Position numbers and translations under genes: made by a program. A stretch of 64,000 nucleotides of DNA, from NCBI GenBank assembly GCA_963711675.1, contig CAVQFB010000002.1, forward strand, positions 248,001 to 312,000, given 5' to 3'. This stretch comes from CAVQFB01 sp963711675. Its GTDB lineage: Bacteria; Acidobacteriota; Terriglobia; Terriglobales; Acidobacteriaceae. This document shows positions 8,310 through 18,136 of this stretch, piece after piece. How positions within the stretch are numbered: position 1 is the stretch's first letter; the number at the start of each line of letters is the position of its first letter. The notes beneath the pieces are model-generated. The model did not search any database, had not been told where the DNA came from, and worked only from the letters and a program-made list of their open reading frames with translations.

Positions 8310-9444
8310 ATGACCGTTTCAGTCGAACAGATTTTGGCCAGTTACAACGATGCGGCTCCGTTAGCGGAAGCGGCGACGATTCCCGGGCCATGGTACGTCG
8401 ATGCGCGAATCGCCGAACTCGAGCGCCAGACCGTTTTCAGCAAGACCTGGCAGATGATCGGCCGCGTCGACCAGCTTGAGAAGCCCGGCCAATTTCTTCG
8501 CGCCACAGTGGCGGGCGAACCGATCGTTGCCGTGCGCGGCAACGACAATATTCTCCGCGCCTTCTATAACGTTTGCCGTCATCACGCGGCGGCGGTAGTG
8601 ACGGAGCCGTGCGGGCAGGCGCAGATTCTGCATTGTCCCTATCACGGCTGGAACTACGGACTGGACGGCGCGCTCAAGGGCATGCCCGAATTCGACGGCG
8701 TGAAAAACTTCGATCGCCAGCAGAACGGGCTCGTTCCGGTACGAGTGGAGACCTGGGAGAAGTTTGTCTTCGTCAATCTTGATCCGCAGGCTGCGCCGTT
8801 ACAGGGCTTTCTCGGCGGGCTCGTGCGCGCGACGTCGCGCCGCTTGAGGTTTCGTAAGCTCCATTACTTTCGACCGCAAGACCTATGACATCGCCTGCAA
8901 CTGGAAGGTTTTCGTCGATAACTATCTCGACGGCGGATATCATGTGCCGCACCTGCACAAGGGGCTGAGCTCCGTGCTCGACTACAAGCAGTACACCATC
9001 GAAAACGAAGACCGCTACTGCCTGCAGTCGAGTCCCATGGTTGCTTCGAACGAAGACGCAGCTACCGGCGCAACGCGTAAGGGAGACCGCGCCTGGTATT
9101 TCTGGCAATATCCCAACCTGATGATCAACTGCTACGAAGGCTACATGGACACGAACCTGGTCCTGCCGGTCGACGTGGACCACTGCACGGTGATCTTTGA
9201 TTTCTACTTCAGTGACGTCAGCGACGCGGCGCGCGAGCACAACGAACAGTCGCTCGCGGTTGGAGATCGTGTACAGGACGAAGATCTTGGCATCTGCGAG
9301 GACGTTCAGCGCGGCTTGAAATCAAGGGCGTATGGTGCGGGTCGGCTTTCGGTGAGGCGCGAAGCGGGGGAACAGCTGTTCCATCGTTTGCTAGCGGCGG
9401 ATTTGAAGGGTGGGTTGGGAAACACTGCGGTCGCGGCCGACTAA
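8310..9444 (+). CDS. Rieske oxygenase alpha subunit, choline/betaine type, one frameshift
   Basis: The first part carries the Rieske [2Fe-2S] motif as CRHHAAAV and CPYHGWNYGLDG (near 8575-8665). The second carries the mononuclear iron site region NWKVFVDNYLDGGYHVPHLH (near 8900-8960), the hallmark of choline monooxygenase and glycine-betaine monooxygenase (GbcA-like) proteins. The frame changes once near 8865, where one base must be gained or lost to join HYFDRKTYDIACNW. Both halves keep conserved residues, so I treat it as one functional gene with a sequence error. A separate reductase subunit is not seen in the window. The product would demethylate or hydroxylate a quaternary amine. Confidence 0.85.
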
Positions 9445-9625
9445 GGCTGCTTAGGTGATGGCTGCAATGGTGCAGGTTCAAGCCCAATCCGACAAGGCAA
9501 AACCATCTAGTAGACATTTAGTGTGAGTCGTTAAGATATGTTTCACCAATAATCGAAATAGAGTGACGAGCGAGGTTTATGACGAGCGCGACGGTATAGC
9601 AAGTTCATGAAGCCCAGGTAGATTA

Positions 9626-10000
9626 ATGCACATGCGAGATCTCACTGATGCTGCCATAAGGGATCGCCAAAGGATCACTTGGCAAATCATTTCCATGGTC
9701 GTTCCGACTTGGCTACTGCTCGTTTTTGAGTGGGCGGGTGGTTCGCGTTTTGGCAAGGACCCGATACAACTCGGGGTTTGGGAGCCGCTAGTTGGAATAG
9801 CTTTGGCCCTTGTCTTCGCCGCTCCGGTGTTAGTCATTGTCGGTTTTATCGTCGCTTTTTTGAAACAGAGTACCCTACGAATGCGCAGAGGCTTGTTGCC
9901 AACGTTGTTGCTTCTGCTGATTTTTTCATTGCTTGCTGGTATGGTCAGCTTTCTCGCGACGTTCGGAGGACATCCGGTTTGGGTGCAGGGCTACAAGTAG
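9626..10000 (+). CDS. Small membrane protein of unknown function
   Basis: 124 residues with three hydrophobic segments (about residues 20-38, 52-78 and 88-112) and an N-terminal charged stretch. I do not recognise a family. The surrounding 9445-9625 is somewhat AT-richer than the neighbouring genes. The three-helix pattern and absence of an overlapping better frame support a real gene, but no ribosome binding site is clear. Confidence 0.5.
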   Translation: MHMRDLTDAAIRDRQRITWQIISMVVPTWLLLVFEWAGGSRFGKDPIQLGVWEPLVGIALALVFAAPVLVIVGFIVAFLKQSTLRMRRGLLPTLLLLLIFSLLAGMVSFLATFGGHPVWVQGYK

Positions 10001-10075
10001 TCGATCAGTCACGTGCCCACAGAGGCCTCAACTGTTGCAATCGGGCGACTACACGAGCTACCCCGAGCAGTATCC

Positions 10076-12121
10076 TTACTGATGATCCCTCGGTACCGTC
10101 TCTTCCCATGTCTTCGTTTTGGTCAGCATGTTGTCTTTCAGGAGTTCGCGCGTGTATTTGTAATAGAAATTCTTCTCATCGCTGGTAACGGAAAGATGTC
10201 CGCGCCAGACTAGTACACGATCCTTCAGCGCGATCGTCGTTTCCGCTTCGCCTTGCACCGTCATCTTCTCAGGATGAGCATCGGCGATCTCGTAGATGAG
10301 ATTCTCGAGATCAGTCTCCTTGCCCCACGGGTAATCAGACCCTTCTTTTCCTTTCCAAACCACCTTACTGGTTTGACGCCCCTCGTCTCGCTCCAGTTTC
10401 CATTCTCCTGGCCACGGAAATCCATAGGTGTGCAGATCGGTCCGTACTTCTGATGGTTGCGGAGGAGAAACCATGGCCGGTTCTCCGCTAACAGGAACCT
10501 GAGGCAACACTAGCCGTGAACCATCAACTCCGCCAAGCTTCAATGAAGTCGTCATGTTGTACGGCGTCGGCCACACCATCGGCCACATGGAGTTTGAAAC
10601 CGACAGCCGAATGCGATGTCCCTTTGGAAAGACCCACGTGGTCAGGTGCATTTCAACGTCGAGGGGATAGACCTTGCCGGGTTCGAGGTCCTTTGGATCG
10701 CTCATCGAATCCCGCTGCGCGCCGCTCAGGCCTGCGCCGGTGACTTGCGTGACAGTGCCGTCGGGCGCGACATCCGAGAGTCTGGCAAACCAGTCGGCGA
10801 GCGGAGCATTCGCCGCTGCCTGGAGCAGGGCATGAGGTCGCCCCATGATCGCGATCTCTTCTTTCAGGGGCGAAGACTCGTAAACCAGGCTGAACGCGTC
10901 TGCCGGACGCTGGTCGGAGAGCAACTCACCCCACCAGAATCCCGCCTCCACCCCGATCGAAGGCACGTACTTCAACTGATGAACCGCCGCGTCTCTCTGC
11001 GCCGAATCAGACAAAGTGTGATTGCTCTGCAAATACAAAGTTGAATTCTTCACGCCCGCCGGCGGCCATCTCGTCTCCGCCCGCCATTCTCCTGGCACCG
11101 TCTCCAGATTCGGATCGGGCGGAAACCAGTGACGCATGAAGATCGTTAGCTTCGGATCCTGCAGAACGCCCGTGTCACGGCCTTTCAGCCAGTAGTCCCA
11201 CCAGCGCACCGCGTCCTCGCGCCATTCGATACGGGGCCCAAAGTCCGCGTCGTTGGGATAAGAATGATTCCACGGCCCGATCAGCGCGCGAATCGGCGCC
11301 TTCGTCTGCTCGAGCATGCGTGGGATGCTGTCGCGATAGCCATCCACCAGCCCGCCGATGAGAAAGCAGGGAACTTTGATGTCCCTAAGAGGCCGAACCG
11401 GGCTGCGCCAGAACTGTCCGTCCCGCTGATGCTTCAGGTAGAGCAGCGACCAGGGCGCAGTATCGAAGCGAGGGCCGAGCACTTTCTCGTCGAGCGTGTA
11501 GTCGGGGGCACCGGTCATGCCGGGAGCCATGTCCATATTCAGCTCGAACTCGTCGATGTGCATCATCCCGTCCATGTAATGGACGTCGTCGTGAAATAGC
11601 TCTTCGGTCGCGTCCACGGCGATGATGGCTTTGAGTTCCGGCGGATGCCGCATCGCCATCTGCAACGCGTTGAACCCTCCCCAGGAGATGCCGAACATCC
11701 CCACGTTGCCATTGGACCACGGCTGTGTGGCGAGCCAATGGATGATCTGCTCGCCGTCGATCTGTTCCTGCTCGGAGTACTCACGGTCAGGTGGAATGCC
11801 CTCACTTGTGCCAAAGCCCCGAATGTCAACGCGCGTGCTCACGTAGCCGCGCCGCGCAAAATATGAGTGCCTGGGATAATCGCCCGCGGCGGTGGCATCG
11901 TCCTTGCGATAGGGAAGATAATCGAGCAGGGCGGGAAATTTCTTGCCGTGCTTCGCGCCATCCGGCATGTAAAGGGTAGCCGCCAGACGCACGCCGTCTT
12001 TCATCGGAATCCATGCCTGCACCATGCGCACACCGTAAGTCGGAGGAGACGCGGGCTCTTTTGCGAATGCCGATGTTGCCAGACACAACAGGAGACACAG
12101 AAGGGCGCTGTTTCTGAGCAC
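10076..12121 (-). CDS. CocE/NonD-family secreted hydrolase (X-Pro dipeptidyl-peptidase S15 fold)
   Basis: About 680 residues. After a signal peptide (LLCLLLCLATSAFA) comes the S15 alpha/beta hydrolase domain with DIRGFGTSEG and the nucleophile elbow GISWGGFNALQMA, then the C-terminal jelly-roll domain of the CocE/NonD family (HRIRLSVSNSMWP). I place the start at the GTG at 12121, because ACGGAGAA lies six bases before it and the signal peptide follows at once; an earlier ATG would add 15 polar residues. These enzymes cleave X-Pro dipeptides, glutaryl-cephalosporins or esters. It follows a peptide-binding protein and two-component genes, so a peptidase role is attractive. Confidence 0.85.
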   Translation of the reverse strand: MLRNSALLCLLLCLATSAFAKEPASPPTYGVRMVQAWIPMKDGVRLAATLYMPDGAKHGKKFPALLDYLPYRKDDATAAGDYPRHSYFARRGYVSTRVDIRGFGTSEGIPPDREYSEQEQIDGEQIIHWLATQPWSNGNVGMFGISWGGFNALQMAMRHPPELKAIIAVDATEELFHDDVHYMDGMMHIDEFELNMDMAPGMTGAPDYTLDEKVLGPRFDTAPWSLLYLKHQRDGQFWRSPVRPLRDIKVPCFLIGGLVDGYRDSIPRMLEQTKAPIRALIGPWNHSYPNDADFGPRIEWREDAVRWWDYWLKGRDTGVLQDPKLTIFMRHWFPPDPNLETVPGEWRAETRWPPAGVKNSTLYLQSNHTLSDSAQRDAAVHQLKYVPSIGVEAGFWWGELLSDQRPADAFSLVYESSPLKEEIAIMGRPHALLQAAANAPLADWFARLSDVAPDGTVTQVTGAGLSGAQRDSMSDPKDLEPGKVYPLDVEMHLTTWVFPKGHRIRLSVSNSMWPMVWPTPYNMTTSLKLGGVDGSRLVLPQVPVSGEPAMVSPPQPSEVRTDLHTYGFPWPGEWKLERDEGRQTSKVVWKGKEGSDYPWGKETDLENLIYEIADAHPEKMTVQGEAETTIALKDRVLVWRGHLSVTSDEKNFYYKYTRELLKDNMLTKTKTWEETVPRDHQ

Positions 12122-12172
12122 TACATTCTCCGTTCCATATTCTTGGCGATGGTGCCACGAGCGCACGCGCAG

Positions 12173-13568
12173 CTAGCTTTGCGTAGAGTCTTGTTCCTTG
12201 CGTGCGGCGCGCAGATCGATTCCTAACTGCTCGGCCTTTTTGTAAAGGTGGCTGCGCTCAAGGCCGAGAGCCTTCGCGGCGCTGGTAACGTTGTAGTTGC
12301 TTCGTTTAAGTTCGGCAAGAAGGATTTCGCGTTCCACGCGCTGGACACGCTCGGCGAGTGACCCCGAGTCAACGGAAGCGGATGAGATCGCGCTACGCTT
12401 CGCAGCGGGAAGCACTGACTGTGCAGTATCGGCATCGACTTCGTTGCCAGTAGCAAGCAGCATCAACCGCTCAACCACGTTTCGCAGTTCGCGAACATTG
12501 CCAGGCCACGAGTGCACTTGCAGAACCTGAATCGCCTCTGGCGAGAAGGGAATCGGCTTCCAGTTGTTCTGGGCAGCGACCTGTTTAGCAAAGTGCTCCA
12601 CGAGTGCCGGGATATCCTCCGGACGCTCGCGCAAGGGAGGAAGCACTAGAGGGAAGACGTACACCCGGTGAAATAAATCCTGACGAAACTTGCCATCCCG
12701 GACCTGCGCTTCCAGATCGCGGTGCGTAGCCACCACGACGCGCACATCTACGGTTACCGGTTTGTCGCCGCCGATGCGCTCGACCTCGCCCTCTTCGAGC
12801 ACGCGCAGCAACTTGGCCTGCATAGGCAGACGGCATGTCGCCGATCTCGTCGAGGAAAATAGTTCCGCGTTCGGCTTGCTCGAACTTCCCGATGTGACGT
12901 CCCGCAGCCCCGGTGAACGAACCTTTTTCGTGACCAAACAATTCCGACTCGATCAGCTCCGCCGGCACTGCCGCGCAATTCAGGGTGACAAACGGTCCAG
13001 ACGAACGCGAACTTCGTTCGTGCAAGGTCCGCGCCACCAGTTCTTTTCCGGTGCCGGTCTCGCCGAGAATGCAAACCCGAGTCTCACTGGCGGCCACCCG
13101 CTCGACCTGCGCCATCACCCGGCGCATCGTCTCGCCCTTCCACACGATTTCGTGCTTGCCGAGGCGCTGACGAAGTTGGCGGTTCTCGGCCTCCAGCCGC
13201 TGAAGCTTGAGCGCATTGTCAACTGTGAGCAGCAGCTTCTCGGTCGAAATCGGCTTCTCGAGAAAATCAAGAGCGCCGAGACGGGTGGCGCGCACTGCCA
13301 TCTCGATATGCGCCTGGCCTGACATCATCACCACCGGCGCCGCGACACCTTGCGCCTTCAAGTCTTCGAGTAACGAAAGCCCGTCTTTCCCGGGCATCAC
13401 CACGTCGGAAAGAATCAGGTCGAAATTCGCCGCCTTCGCCAAATCGAGGGCCTTCGCCGCATTGTCACAGACCGTGGCCTCATGGCCGGCCAAACGAAAG
13501 GCACGCGAAAGCGAGGCCAGTGTGTTGGCTTCGTCGTCGACAATCAGAAGGTGTGCTTTTTGGGCCAG
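12173..13568 (-). CDS. NtrC-family sigma-54 response regulator, one frameshift, probable CTG start
   Basis: Domain order: receiver (LLIVDDE at the start, phosphoacceptor in LILSDVVMPGKDG), AAA+ domain (Walker A GETGTGKELVA, sigma-54 contact ESELFGHEKGSFTGA, Walker B FLDEIGDMP) and a Fis-type helix-turn-helix (SAAKALGLERSHLYKKAEQLGI). The frame changes once near 12836, inside the stretch after the Walker B motif. The receiver's first strand lies upstream of any ATG, GTG or TTG; the only candidate is CTG at 13568, preceded by AGGGGAG six bases away and 11 bases after the kinase stop. It should activate sigma-54 promoters on signals from the adjacent kinase. Confidence 0.88.
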
Positions 13569-13579
13569 TGTGGTCTCCC

Positions 13580-15403
13580 CTAACTTGTCTTTGAACCGCT
13601 TTCCCCGGAAGAAGCCAGCTTATCCAGATTGCGCGGCAATTCAATTCGAAATGTGGTTCCCCGGCCGGGGGCGCTCTGCACGTCGATCTTGCCTCCATGG
13701 TCGCTCACTACTGACTGCACGATTGCAAGTCCCAACCCCGTTCCGTGTTGTTTGCTGGTGTAATAAGGAGTGAAGATGCGCGCGCTTTCTTCTGGGGTCA
13801 GCCCTATTCCCGTGTCAGATATCTCCACCACCGCATGATTGCCAGACTTCTGCGTGCGGATCGTCAGCTTGCCACCCTCGGGCATCGCGTTCATGGCATT
13901 CAGCACCAGATTGGAGATGGCGCGGTGCAGCAATTCCGGATCAGCGGCGATTGTCTCCATGCTCTCATCCAGCGCCATCTCGCAGGAAATTGGGGCTGCA
14001 TCCGAGGACTGCAGCTGTGCGCGATACAGCTTTGCCACATCCTGAACGATGTCGTTGAGCCCCACGGCCTGAAACTGTGGTTGGGGCATTTTCGAGAATT
14101 CGCTGAAGCGGGAGATGATCGTCTTCAGGTTCGATATTTCGGTCAAAAGTGTAGTGGAGCTCTCAACAAATATCTCCTCGAAAATCTCGGGACTCTGCCG
14201 CCGCGCTCGAATCAGATTTTCAACCGTGAGTTGGAGAGGGAAGAGTGGATTCTTCAACTCATGCGCCAGCCGCCGCGCTAGTTCGCGCCATGCTGCCACG
14301 CGCTCGGTCTGCACCAGCCTTTCCTTCTGATCGAGCAACTCCTGCGTCATGCGGTTAAACGACTCTGCCAGTTGACCCAGTTCATCAGTCGATCCTACTT
14401 CGACTCGAGTTTCCAGGTTTCCCCCGGCGACTTCCTTCGCGGCAGCAGCCAGCTCCTCCACAGGCCGCGTCACCCGCGCTGAGGCCCATCCACTCAATAG
14501 AACTGCCAGCAGAATGCCTCCACCACCCACGAGAAGGGCGGCGGATTGGATGTGTTGTTTCAGTTCGACATAAGTGCGCCGCGAATCGCCGAGCAAAAGC
14601 ACGCCCAACAACTGGTTGTCCTGGCCCTTTAGCGGAATTGCATGCACGGTTTCGTCGTCTGCGGAGTCCGCCGACCAGTGAACGATTTGCGTGGCTTCCT
14701 GTCCCTGCTGTTGAACCCGCTGAATGAGGGAAGACAGCGGGTCTGGCTGTGTAACACTCCCGGAGGAGTTAATCAGGAACTGAGGCGCAAACGCGGGACT
14801 GAAGTTCTGATACAGCATTGCGCGCATTCCGGTGGGAAGATCGAGGCTGGCCAGAAATGTCTTGTCGAGCTTTCGCCCGCCGACGACATAGAGTGGCTTG
14901 TCCCCAACCGCCACGGCACGCACGGCGGTCAAACCGAGAACTGTTGTGCCAGGGAGTTCTTCACGGTTGAGAAACGCGGCCTTCGACGTCAACCCCGCAA
15001 GATCAGGCAGGGAATTCTCTTTGTATCCAAACTGGGCTGGACGTTGCGCGGAGGAAATAATCGTACCGGAGCTGTCGACGAACTCCAGAAAATCGAGCTG
15101 CTGCTCATCGGCCATAGACTTCGCTTCGTTGAGAAACCCGCCTAAGTCCGACGGATTTCGGTTCAGGGCTGTGGCGATGCGATTGGCGGCTTCACTCTCT
15201 GCGATGCTCTCGACACGGCGTGTAACGTCTTGTCCGCGGCGGTCGAACTCCCGCTGGAACTGCGCGACCAGGGCGTTGGTTCTTTCTTCGTTCGCCTTCT
15301 CAAACGCACGCCGGGTGACGACGGACACAATGGTGGCGATGGCGGCAACGGACAGGAAGACGGTAAGCGCGAAAACCGTAAGCAGCTTGCGCCGAAAACT
15401 CAT
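13580..15403 (-). CDS. NtrY-like membrane sensor histidine kinase
   Basis: About 607 residues. There is a membrane helix at residues 5-30, a large extracytoplasmic sensor, a second helix (AALLVGGGGILLAVLLSGW), a HAMP linker (RVTRPVEELAAAAKEVAGGN), the H box LAHELKNPLFPLQL and the ATPase motifs (NLVLNAMNAM, DTGIGL, GTGLGLAIV). The NPLFP variant of the H box is characteristic of NtrY-type kinases. I chose the ATG at 15403 because it overlaps the stop of the binding-protein gene as ATGA. Its partner is the NtrC-type regulator immediately downstream. Confidence 0.92.
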   Translation of the reverse strand: MSFRRKLLTVFALTVFLSVAAIATIVSVVTRRAFEKANEERTNALVAQFQREFDRRGQDVTRRVESIAESEAANRIATALNRNPSDLGGFLNEAKSMADEQQLDFLEFVDSSGTIISSAQRPAQFGYKENSLPDLAGLTSKAAFLNREELPGTTVLGLTAVRAVAVGDKPLYVVGGRKLDKTFLASLDLPTGMRAMLYQNFSPAFAPQFLINSSGSVTQPDPLSSLIQRVQQQGQEATQIVHWSADSADDETVHAIPLKGQDNQLLGVLLLGDSRRTYVELKQHIQSAALLVGGGGILLAVLLSGWASARVTRPVEELAAAAKEVAGGNLETRVEVGSTDELGQLAESFNRMTQELLDQKERLVQTERVAAWRELARRLAHELKNPLFPLQLTVENLIRARRQSPEIFEEIFVESSTTLLTEISNLKTIISRFSEFSKMPQPQFQAVGLNDIVQDVAKLYRAQLQSSDAAPISCEMALDESMETIAADPELLHRAISNLVLNAMNAMPEGGKLTIRTQKSGNHAVVEISDTGIGLTPEESARIFTPYYTSKQHGTGLGLAIVQSVVSDHGGKIDVQSAPGRGTTFRIELPRNLDKLASSGESGSKTS

Positions 15404-16770
15404 GGTTTGTCTGTCCCGAGCCAAACGTCAGGGAGGTGCCAGCGGCCGTCTCGATCCAGCCTGAAGGCCTTCACAAGCGAGCCTACAGCGTAAGAGGCAG
15501 GAAGGTGCAGGAGTGGAATGACTCGCTGCGTTTGCAGGATTGCATTCTCGGCCTGATACAAGTCTTCAGTGGAATTCCCCGTCATCTTCGGTAGCGCCAT
15601 GCCGGTCGCAACCCCGACGTTGGAAAGCGCTTGCCATGCATCGGTGGAGGAAAACACTATCCTCGCAACCTGTATGTCGGTTGGGCCGGAAGTCGTTGGT
15701 TGCACTCGAAGTCCGGAGTCGCGCGCATTCAGTGCTACACGTTCGGCAACCAGCTGGACAAGGGGATCGTTGGCATCGTAGCCGATAGTCCAGGCTGGTG
15801 CGTGCTGGACATCCCCACGCAATTGCTGCGCCCGAGTCAGGTTGAATTCGCTGGGAAAGACGAACTCGTATCCGCCAAGCCAAACCGGCAGGATGCCTCC
15901 TGCCAGATCCCCCTGCCCCTGAAGCAGCACGCCACGGATAGATGAGCGATCGATGCTGAGCGACAGCGCTTCCCGCAGGCAGCCATCCTCCGCCGATTGC
16001 CGGTCCTGGGCGAAAACGAGGGCCATGAGTTCAATCGGGGCCGAATTGGCAACTCGCCGACTCTCCATGGCAGCTCGGCGTGCCTGCTCGGGTGCGAGCT
16101 CGATAACGTCAGTCTTGCCGAGTTCGAGCGCCATGATCTGGTCCCGGGGGCTCCTTCCCAAGTGGATGACGATGGAATCCAGAAAAGCCCGCCCACCCCA
16201 GTAGTCTTCTTCCGCGGCGAGCGTGAGTTTCTTGCCGGCTTGCCAATCGGACATATGAAACGGCCCGGTGCCGGCAATCGCGCTTCCAGAGGCTCGCTTC
16301 GCAATGGCATTGCGCGGCAGAGCCAGTTCCGAAAGCAAGTTGGGAGCGGCAGCCTTGCATTCAATGAGAACGGAATCGCCGTTTGCGGAAATCGCCCAGT
16401 CGGGATCCGCGAATCTCAGCGAAGCTGCCACCACTTCTGCCGTCAGCGGCGAGCCGTCGTGAAACTTCACATCGTGACGCAATACAAACTGCCACCGCTG
16501 ATGACCTGGATCGGATTGCCATGTGTCGGCGAGAGATGGCCGAGCGCGTCCTGCATCGTCTATCGTTACAAGCGGGTCGAACATCAACCATGTGAGGTTA
16601 CGTCGGGAAATAGAATCGCGAGAAGCAGGGTCGGCGGGATCGAGAGACATCGGCGCAATCTGCAAGGCAACACGCAGAGTTCCGCCATATTGTGGCCGAG
16701 TTTCTGCGCTCGCCAGCGCCGCCAGAATCAAACTACTGGCTACAAGTAATTGCCAGCCGGACCGCTTCAT
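15400..16770 (-). CDS. Family 5 (peptide-type) extracellular solute-binding protein, orphan
   Basis: About 456 residues from the ATG at 16770, which has GGGGA upstream and directly precedes a signal peptide (WQLLVASSLILAALASA). The mature protein shows the SBP_bac_5 pattern: QYGGTLRVAL, SLDPADPAS, LADTWQSD..WQFVLRHDVKFHDGSPLTAE, YWGGRAFLDSIVI. Proteins of this family deliver peptides, nickel or sugars to ABC importers, but no importer permease or ATPase is nearby. Instead its 3' end overlaps the sensor kinase gene, so it may present a ligand to the kinase. That role is inferred from context only. Confidence 0.85.
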   Translation of the reverse strand: MKRSGWQLLVASSLILAALASAETRPQYGGTLRVALQIAPMSLDPADPASRDSISRRNLTWLMFDPLVTIDDAGRARPSLADTWQSDPGHQRWQFVLRHDVKFHDGSPLTAEVVAASLRFADPDWAISANGDSVLIECKAAAPNLLSELALPRNAIAKRASGSAIAGTGPFHMSDWQAGKKLTLAAEEDYWGGRAFLDSIVIHLGRSPRDQIMALELGKTDVIELAPEQARRAAMESRRVANSAPIELMALVFAQDRQSAEDGCLREALSLSIDRSSIRGVLLQGQGDLAGGILPVWLGGYEFVFPSEFNLTRAQQLRGDVQHAPAWTIGYDANDPLVQLVAERVALNARDSGLRVQPTTSGPTDIQVARIVFSSTDAWQALSNVGVATGMALPKMTGNSTEDLYQAENAILQTQRVIPLLHLPASYAVGSLVKAFRLDRDGRWHLPDVWLGTDKP

Positions 16771-17968
16771 ATTTCCCCGTTTCTGAATTGTGCGACACAG
16801 CGATTGCCGTCGAACCGCTCGCTTCGGCCCAAAGCGCCGTAACATTTCCGCTAAACTCCACCGGCGCGCTCACCGGCACGGGATCACGATCGGGAAACTC
16901 AAAAGCTCGAATCGAATCGGAGCCAGTCTCACCAGCACGAGTAGCCAGCACTTGCCAGCCTGTTCCGCAGCCGGTTTTCACACTGGCAAGTCCGCTGCCC
17001 CATCCCAGATTAGAGGCTAGATCGGTCATGCCGTCGAGCAGGTGAAGCTGGCCATCCACACCGCTGAATGCCCAAAGAGTGTATTTGTCGCGCGGGATCG
17101 GAGCAGCCGAGTAGAACCGGGGCGCCGTCTTTTGCTTGCCAACACCAGGGACGAGCACGCCAGTGAAGAAATTCCGGGTCGGCGAGAAGAAGGCGCTTTG
17201 CGTGATGTCAGCGGTGCCGAGCGGCCAAGGATCGTCGCTCTCCCGACACGTCAGGCTCAACGGCGCTGCGGCGGTGCTCCGGCAGAAAACGCCGGGCATA
17301 TAGACGTCGAATAGATGATCCTTGCTCAGGATGAGCCGGCCGCGAACGTCGCGAGGCCACGGGCGACTATGCGTGATGGAAAGAACCTGATCCTGTTGCC
17401 AGCGGCTGTCCTGGAAGCGATAGATGCCAAGCTGCTCCGGCGAAAGCACGATCAGGTGCAGAGGCGTACCATTCACATCCAGCGACACGACATCGAGAAT
17501 GCGCTCCTCCTGCGACCAGAGCGGGATCTTGCGGATCGTGAGCGGAGCCGATTCGTGCGTGAAGATGTTTGAGTCCGAGCGAGGAATAGTTACCAGCACC
17601 ACGGAAGACTCGTTTGTGCCTTGATGAATCTCTGCGACCCAGACATAACTTTGCAAGTTCTCGGAGAGCGAGACATGCACCGTCGCTGCGGCCTGTTCCG
17701 CACTCGCGATTTGTACTCCAGCCGCGCCAAGGAGTGTTTTAAGGCCGCTTCCGATGTCTTCTGACTCTTTCTTGCCAAGAGAAGAACGGTTGGTCAGCTG
17801 GAAGGCAATAGCCCCCGGCCCCGTGGCCGCGACAATCTTCTGCGCAAGCTGCTGCTCAGGAATCTTCCAATCAGTGGCCAGAGCATGGTCGGAGGCAACG
17901 GCGAAGAGTGCAAGCAGGAGGGCGATGCGAGACAAAGGACGCCGGGATCGTCGAAACGGAGTCTGCAT
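16733..17968 (-). CDS. Secreted protein of unknown function
   Basis: About 411 residues. The start at 17968 is preferred over an earlier one, because a perfect TATAAT at 17984-17989 would place transcription start only a few bases upstream. A twin-arginine-poor but basic signal peptide follows (RIALLLALFAVASDHALA). The rest is rich in beta-forming, Ser/Thr-containing sequence and may form a propeller; FG-GAP-like patterns such as LLDGMTDLASNLGWGSGLASV are visible. I do not recognise a named family. The gene overlaps the binding-protein gene by 38 bases, so it opens the operon with the sensor system. Confidence 0.7.
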   Translation of the reverse strand: MQTPFRRSRRPLSRIALLLALFAVASDHALATDWKIPEQQLAQKIVAATGPGAIAFQLTNRSSLGKKESEDIGSGLKTLLGAAGVQIASAEQAAATVHVSLSENLQSYVWVAEIHQGTNESSVVLVTIPRSDSNIFTHESAPLTIRKIPLWSQEERILDVVSLDVNGTPLHLIVLSPEQLGIYRFQDSRWQQDQVLSITHSRPWPRDVRGRLILSKDHLFDVYMPGVFCRSTAAAPLSLTCRESDDPWPLGTADITQSAFFSPTRNFFTGVLVPGVGKQKTAPRFYSAAPIPRDKYTLWAFSGVDGQLHLLDGMTDLASNLGWGSGLASVKTGCGTGWQVLATRAGETGSDSIRAFEFPDRDPVPVSAPVEFSGNVTALWAEASGSTAIAVSHNSETGKYEAVRLAITCSQ

Positions 17969-17983
17969 TTCGGGATTGCGCGA

Positions 17984-17989
17984 ATTATA
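17984..17989 (-). promoter_or_regulatory. Sigma-70 -10 box TATAAT of the sensory operon
   Basis: On the minus strand TATAAT reads perfectly at this position. The -35 region is poor (TCATCA with a 17-base spacer), which suggests an activated promoter. The start codon chosen for the secreted protein lies 15 bases beyond the box, giving a nearly leaderless transcript. Confidence 0.45.
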
Positions 17990-18136
17990 AACCGCGTGAT
18001 GCCGGATGATGACCATGGTACAGGTACTCTGTCGAGTCTCCCTGACTGCTGGTGCTCGGCCTCAGATATATAGACACCCAAGATTCAGGGCGGGTCCCCC
18101 GGCCCGCCCCGCGCGTCGACCAGCGGTAAGTCGCCA

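Noticed and set aside
9470..9500. GGTTCAAGCCC resembles a tRNA T loop
   Set aside because: The flanking bases do not form a T stem, and no acceptor or anticodon arms are found around it.
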